From Bifidobacterium stellenboschense (lineage in GTDB: Bacteria; Actinomycetota; Actinomycetes; Actinomycetales; Bifidobacteriaceae): DNA of 64,000 bases. The notes under the pieces are model-generated. The model made no database searches and was not told where the DNA came from. It worked only from the letters and a program-made list of their open reading frames with translations. The position numbers and the translations under genes were made by a program. The stretch covers positions 248,001 to 312,000 of the forward strand of contig NZ_JGZP01000014.1 of assembly GCF_000741785.1 (NCBI RefSeq), read 5' to 3'. Of the stretch, positions 59,916-64,000 are shown in pieces. The number at the start of each line of letters is the position of its first letter. Positions within the stretch are counted from its first letter, which is position 1.

Positions 59916-61217
59916 ATGCGACGGAACATGCTGGAACAACTGGTCGAATGGGCGGTGTCGCGGGATCGCAAGCCCTTGCTGCTGTATGGCGCACGCCAGA
60001 CGGGGAAGACCTATCTCCTGACGGAATTGGCGAAAACGGTCTTCCCGGGGAATTGCGTGCGCTTCGATCTGGAACGGGACCTGCGCGCGAGGCAGGCGTT
60101 CGAGATGGATCTGGATCCGCAATTCGTGGTGCGCCGGTTGTCGCAGGTGTCGGGGCAGCCCATCGTTCCCGGACGGACTCTTCTGATTCTCGACGAGATC
60201 CAGGCGTCGAACCGCGCGCTGGTGGCGTTGAAGTATTTCCAGGAGGATATGCCGCAGCTGCATGTGGCCGCGGCCGGCAGTCTGCTGGGAGTGGCGGTCA
60301 ACCGGCAGGGGTTCAGCATGCCGGTCGGCAAGGTGGAGACGCTGACGCTGTATCCGATGGGATTCGACGAATTCCTCGACGCTATGGGGGAGGGGGCTCT
60401 CGTTTCCGAGATTCGTGAATGCCACGCGCAGTCGCGGCCGTTCTACCTGCATGAATCGATGCTGGAACGATTCTGGCAGTATGTCATCGTCGGAGGCATG
60501 CCCGAAGCCGTCGAACGGTTCGCGCAAGACGGCGACTTTGCCGCGGTCCGCACGGTGCAGTCGACGATCGCCGACCTGTACGTCGCCGACATGGCGAAAT
60601 ATGCGACGCCGGTGGAGACCGCGCGCATCCGCGACACATGGAACAGCATCCCCGCCCAGCTCGCCAAGGAGAACCACAAGTTCCAGTACAAGCTGGTGAG
60701 AAGCGGCGGACGCGCATCCGTATATGGCCCGTCGATCGCCTGGCTGCTCGCGGCGGGATTGGTGGAACGGTGTGCGCGCGTCTCCAGCGGTCGCCTGCCT
60801 TTGGCCATGCATGAGGATGCTTCGGCGTTCAAGATATATATGAGCGATACCGGTCTGCTGGCGGCACGCTCCGAACTGGATCCCGCGCTGGTTCTGGACG
60901 CGAATTACCGCAGGCAACTCGATCTGGGCGGCATCGTAGAGAATTATGTGGCGCAGGCGTTGGCTGCGAATGGTGTTCCGTTGCGTTATTGGACGAGCGG
61001 AAACGCCGCCGAAGTTGATTTCGTCATGCAGATGCCGGGGGCTGCGGTCGCCACTCCGGTCGAAGTCAAGTCGTCCGACAACACCAGGGCCCGCAGCCTC
61101 ACGGTCTATCGCGGCAAATACGAGCCTGCGGAGGCGATTCGGCTGTCCGTCAAGAACTTCGGCGCCGACAACGGCATTCGCAGCGTGCCGCTCTACGCCG
61201 CGTTCTGCCTGAAATAG
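59916..61217 (+). CDS. AAA ATPase with DUF4143-type domain
   Basis: 433-aa protein with Walker A YGARQTGKTYL (about 24-34), Walker B LLILDEIQASNRAL and the C-terminal nuclease-like block RYWTSGNAAEVDFVMQM followed by VEVKSSDNTRAR. It belongs to the same broad family as the gene at 26596-27759 but is a different subgroup. AAGGAGG precedes the start. An AT-rich promoter suggests acquisition. The 247 bp downstream (61218-61464) show nothing recognisable. Confidence 0.85.
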   Translation: MRRNMLEQLVEWAVSRDRKPLLLYGARQTGKTYLLTELAKTVFPGNCVRFDLERDLRARQAFEMDLDPQFVVRRLSQVSGQPIVPGRTLLILDEIQASNRALVALKYFQEDMPQLHVAAAGSLLGVAVNRQGFSMPVGKVETLTLYPMGFDEFLDAMGEGALVSEIRECHAQSRPFYLHESMLERFWQYVIVGGMPEAVERFAQDGDFAAVRTVQSTIADLYVADMAKYATPVETARIRDTWNSIPAQLAKENHKFQYKLVRSGGRASVYGPSIAWLLAAGLVERCARVSSGRLPLAMHEDASAFKIYMSDTGLLAARSELDPALVLDANYRRQLDLGGIVENYVAQALAANGVPLRYWTSGNAAEVDFVMQMPGAAVATPVEVKSSDNTRARSLTVYRGKYEPAEAIRLSVKNFGADNGIRSVPLYAAFCLK

Positions 61218-61464
61218 GTTGGTACAGGTAATGTCTGACTCCAGTGGATGTGGAGCAAAAGTCTTCTGCGTGTTCGATTATGTCGCTTTCATGTTGAGAC
61301 AGGTTCGGATATTTTCGCGGCGGCGGCCCCGACGGAGAGCCCCTGCAGGTCCGTATGACCGTTATGCATCACAGGCCGGCGAATCATAAGCGACGAGAAC
61401 GTGGAGTCGGGTGGGTGAGAGGTGAATAACCGTTGCCGGGTGCCGATTCCAATGGGCGGACGAA

Positions 61465-62463
61465 TCAGCGGAAGAGCGCGGAGTCGGCGGAAGGGTAGCC
61501 GAGTTCCATCGCGCGCCAGGCGCGGGCGGCGGCCATGCGGGCCAGCCAGTCGAGCGTCTTGCGTGACGGGGATGCGGCCGCGTCCGAAGAGTCGGAGGCC
61601 TCGGACGAGCCGGCGGAGGTGGTCGAGGAACCGGCATCGGTGCCGGAAGTCGTTCCCGAACCGGATGCCCCCGAATCCCCCGCGGCCCCATCATCGCCGC
61701 GCATCGCGTCGAGGTAGGCGCGGGCGCAGTCCATTTCGATGACGGCCACCGTCGGCGCGGTCACGCCGGGCGCCGCGGCATCCTCGATCGTGTCGGGATG
61801 CGCGATGAGCTGGTCGACCGCGTACACCTTCTGCCGCGGGTCCTTGCTCGCGCCGGACAGCGAGAACAGGCGCTGCGCGGCGGTCTTGTGGTTGTCGGAT
61901 GCGGCGAGCGTGGCGTTCCCGACGCCGCGCGCCGCCAGCACCTCGAGCGCGAATCCGGCGCGGTCCTCCGCCAGCGACATCGCCGACAGCGCGTCGGCGC
62001 CCGCGTCGAGCCGCACGACGTCGCCGTAGTCGACGGTCGGCGGCGTGGGCGAGGCGACACCGAGCGCAGCGCCGAGCGTCTCGGCGGCGTACGAGACCTG
62101 CGCCGAGCGCATCGCGCCTTCGGCGAAGCGCGACGTGCAGGCGGAGGCGACGGTGATCCACGCCTCGCCCGCGGCGCGCGTGACGAGATAGCGCATCATC
62201 GTCGGCATCGCCGCGTAGCCGTCGGACAGGGCGGGCGTGCCGGTCTGCGCGGCGAGATACGCGCTTTCGCAGGTGCCGAGCTTCGACGCGTCGGCGTTGC
62301 GCGATTCGAGATGCGGCGCCGCGCATCCCGCCAGCGGCGCGACGAGCGCGCACGCGGCGGCGATCGCGGCGAGACGCGACACGTGACGCGGCAGGAGGCG
62401 GGCGACGACGGCGCGGAGGCCACCGGCCCGCACGCCCACGGCTGAATCACGATGTGTCTGCAT
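61465..62463 (-). CDS. lipoprotein of unknown function
   Basis: 332-aa protein with a lipoprotein signal: a basic N terminus, hydrophobic stretch and lipobox LAGC with Cys47. The mature part is Ala-rich and helical, with a Ser/Gly/Thr-rich linker (about residues 262-300) before a C-terminal helix (DWLARMAAARAWRAMELGYP). I do not recognise the family; a ferritin-like helical bundle is possible. ATG 62463 has no ribosome binding site, and TACTCT a few bases upstream may make the transcript leaderless. It is divergent from nusA. Confidence 0.78.
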   Translation of the reverse strand: MQTHRDSAVGVRAGGLRAVVARLLPRHVSRLAAIAAACALVAPLAGCAAPHLESRNADASKLGTCESAYLAAQTGTPALSDGYAAMPTMMRYLVTRAAGEAWITVASACTSRFAEGAMRSAQVSYAAETLGAALGVASPTPPTVDYGDVVRLDAGADALSAMSLAEDRAGFALEVLAARGVGNATLAASDNHKTAAQRLFSLSGASKDPRQKVYAVDQLIAHPDTIEDAAAPGVTAPTVAVIEMDCARAYLDAMRGDDGAAGDSGASGSGTTSGTDAGSSTTSAGSSEASDSSDAAASPSRKTLDWLARMAAARAWRAMELGYPSADSALFR

Positions 62464-62541
62464 AAAACAGTAGAGTAAACATCGACTATGACCAAATGGG
62501 CCAAGAGCCGATATAACTGAACTCAAGGGAGGTCTTGCGAG

Positions 62542-63654
62542 ATGGAACTGGACCTGCAAGGCATGCACAAGCTCGCATTGGAGCAAGGAATCGACCCGGA
62601 GGCGCTTGATGCGGCCCTCGCCGAGGCGCTGCGCCTCGCGTACATGAAGACCTCGCACCCGGCCAAGCACGCGCGCGTCGAACTCGACGAACGCGCCGGC
62701 ACGTTCACCGTGTGGGCCGCCGACGAGATTCCGGGCACCCCCACCGAGGAGGATCCGCACCCGGCGCCGACGCTCGGCGAGGAGTACGACGACACCCCGC
62801 GCGACTTCGGCCGTCTCGCCGCCGCCACCGCGCGCCAGGTCATCACCCAGCTGTTCCGCCGCGCCGAGGACGAGCGCGTGTTCGGCGCGTTCTCCGGCCA
62901 GAAAGGCAAGCTCATCACCGGCATCGTCCAGCAGGACGTGAAGGACCCGTCCAACGTGCACATCGCCGTCGGCGACGTCGAGGCGATCCTGCCCCGTCGC
63001 GAGCAGGTGCCGGGCGAGCGCTACCGTCACGGCCAGCGTCTGCGCGTGTACGTGGTGAACGTGGGCCGCGGCGTGAAGGGCCCGGAGATCATCGTCTCCC
63101 GCTCTCACCCGGAGCTCGTGCGCAAGCTGTTCGAGCGCGAAGTCCCGGAGCTCGTCTCCGGCGCCGTGTCGATCATGGCGATCGCGCGCGAGGCCGGCGC
63201 CCGCACGAAGATCGCCGTCAAGGCGAACACGGACGGCGTGAACCCGAAGGGCGCGCTGATCGGCCCCGGCGGTGCCCGCGTGCGCGCCGTCATGGAGAAC
63301 CTCGGACCGGAGAAGATCGACATCGTCGACTACTCCGACGATCCGGCGAAGTTCGTGGCCTCCGCGCTGAGCCCGGCCGTCGCGACCGGCGTGCAGGTGA
63401 TCAGCGAGAAGAACAAGACCGCGATCGCGTTCATCCACGACGACCAGCTGTCGCTCGCCATCGGCAAGGAGGGCCAGAACGCGCGTCTGGCCGCCAAGCT
63501 CACCGGTTGGAAGATCGGCATCGAGTCGGCCGAGGCCCACGCGAAGAAGGTCGCCGAGGAGAAGGCCGCCGAGGCCGCTGAGGCAGCTGAGGCTGCCGGT
63601 GCCGCATCCGGCGACGCCGCCTCCGCCCCGGAACCGGCCTCGGAAGCGAAGTAA
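62542..63654 (+). CDS. nusA: transcription termination/antitermination factor NusA
   Basis: 370-aa NusA: an N-terminal RNA polymerase-binding region, S1 domain (GIVQQDVKDPSNVHIAVGD), and two KH domains (ALIGPGGARVRAVMENL; LAIGKEGQNARLAAKLTGW), then an Ala/Glu-rich tail. There are no C-terminal acidic repeats, as is usual in Actinobacteria. AAGGGAGG precedes the start. It is followed by infB; rimP and ylxR, which often accompany them, are not seen here. Confidence 0.95.
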   Translation: MELDLQGMHKLALEQGIDPEALDAALAEALRLAYMKTSHPAKHARVELDERAGTFTVWAADEIPGTPTEEDPHPAPTLGEEYDDTPRDFGRLAAATARQVITQLFRRAEDERVFGAFSGQKGKLITGIVQQDVKDPSNVHIAVGDVEAILPRREQVPGERYRHGQRLRVYVVNVGRGVKGPEIIVSRSHPELVRKLFEREVPELVSGAVSIMAIAREAGARTKIAVKANTDGVNPKGALIGPGGARVRAVMENLGPEKIDIVDYSDDPAKFVASALSPAVATGVQVISEKNKTAIAFIHDDQLSLAIGKEGQNARLAAKLTGWKIGIESAEAHAKKVAEEKAAEAAEAAEAAGAASGDAASAPEPASEAK

Positions 63655-63714
63655 CCGGAAGGCCTGCGCCCGGCGTGCCCACATCCAGCGTGTTGAGTAT
63701 GCTTGATGCGGTAT

Positions 63715-63736
63715 GCCGGGCGTAAGCATGCCCGGC
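63715..63736 (+). other. stem-loop between nusA and infB
   Basis: GCCGGGC (63715-63721) pairs with GCCCGGC (63730-63736) around eight bases. No T run follows, so readthrough into infB is likely and the hairpin may tune or process the transcript. Confidence 0.45.
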
Positions 63737-63837
63737 CAAAGAACGAGGATTACACGATCATGGTCGCACGATGAACAGGCTCGTCGTCTTCAAGTTTTGA
63801 CCGCGCAGGCGCGTGGTCACGGATAGGAGAACAAGTA

Positions 63838-64000
63838 GTGGCGAAACCACGCGTTTATGAAATTGCCAAGGAACTCGGCATCGACAGCAAGACCGCGCTG
63901 GAGAAGCTGAAGGATATGGGGGAGTTCGTCAAGTCCGCCTCCTCCACGGTCGAGCCCCCGGTGGCTCGCAAGCTCAGGTCCGCCTTCGCGAAGCAGGGCG
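63838..64000 (+). CDS. infB: translation initiation factor IF-2 (5' end only)
   Basis: The first 54 codons of infB. The N terminus [20 protein letters not shown] is the conserved IF2_N domain of actinobacterial IF-2. The start is GTG at 63838, with AGGAGA nine to ten bases upstream. The gene continues beyond the window. Confidence 0.93.
   Translation, partial: MAKPRVYEIAKELGIDSKTALEKLKDMGEFVKSASSTVEPPVARKLRSAFAKQG

Noticed and set aside
61218..61464. Possible small gene downstream of the ATPase
   Set aside because: The only open frame is Pro/Arg-rich, lacks a ribosome binding site and resembles noncoding GC-rich DNA.

Overview
The window is a stretch of high-GC actinobacterial chromosome that fits the genus Bifidobacterium best. 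Evidence for this is a beta-L-arabinofuranosidase whose active-site residues keep the same numbering as HypBA1 of B. longum, a GH36 alpha-galactosidase beside a LacI regulator, clpB behind an HspR-type HAIR operator, a BsuBI/PstI-type restriction-modification pair like the CTGCAG system known from B. breve, and nusA followed by infB. I cannot name the species. No rRNA or tRNA gene and no cas gene was recognised. All calls come from reading the sequence; no database search was run.

Layout. 1-4.5 kb: an alpha-galactosidase (C terminus beyond the window) divergent from a LacI regulator, with two matching operators between them, then a second LacI gene. 5-11.9 kb: an arabino-oligosaccharide locus (lipoprotein binding protein, two permeases, HypBA1-like GH127 enzyme) bracketed by two paralogous LacI repressors that share an operator motif. 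12-14.5 kb: an ssb paralogue, a higBA toxin-antitoxin pair and a long intergenic array of palindromic elements. 14.5-27.8 kb: M13 peptidase, small protein, DEDDh exonuclease, a 32-codon small gene with its own terminator and two facing 21-bp repeat arrays, a Tet(M)-like GTPase, an esterase, PLP enzymes of sulfur amino-acid metabolism with a LysR regulator, and an AAA/DUF4143-type ATPase. 28-31 kb: a type II restriction-modification pair lying between two 41-bp direct repeats.

31.1-39.3 kb: an eight-gene run on the plus strand with an SDR dehydrogenase, a complete polar amino-acid type ABC transporter, an FAD-linked 2-hydroxyacid dehydrogenase, a class I aminotransferase and a stand-alone LanC-like protein. 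I read this as a pathway that imports and converts an amino-acid-like compound; the combination is the best candidate here for an undescribed metabolic system. 39.3-44.4 kb: phased repeats around a terminator, MetY-like sulfhydrylase, PLP homeostasis protein, DJ-1/PfpI protein, DUF4190-type membrane protein, FAH-family hydrolase.

44.4-50.9 kb: a membrane-associated cluster (SPFH-SHOCT protein, four small membrane proteins, two of them with zinc ribbons, a Sel1-repeat membrane protein and a polytopic protein whose 5' end looks frameshifted) behind an 11-G tract. It resembles the membrane-stress ydjGHI proteins of Bacillus subtilis in parts list. 51-64 kb: housekeeping genes (clpB, GDPD, gluQ, rlmH, upp, MFS exporter, secreted HNH nuclease, a second DUF4143 ATPase, a lipoprotein, nusA, start of infB).

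Intergenic DNA is unusually rich in ordered repeats (periods of 16, 20, 21, 23, 34 and about 51 bp) and in a dispersed GC-rich composite element of about 110 bp.
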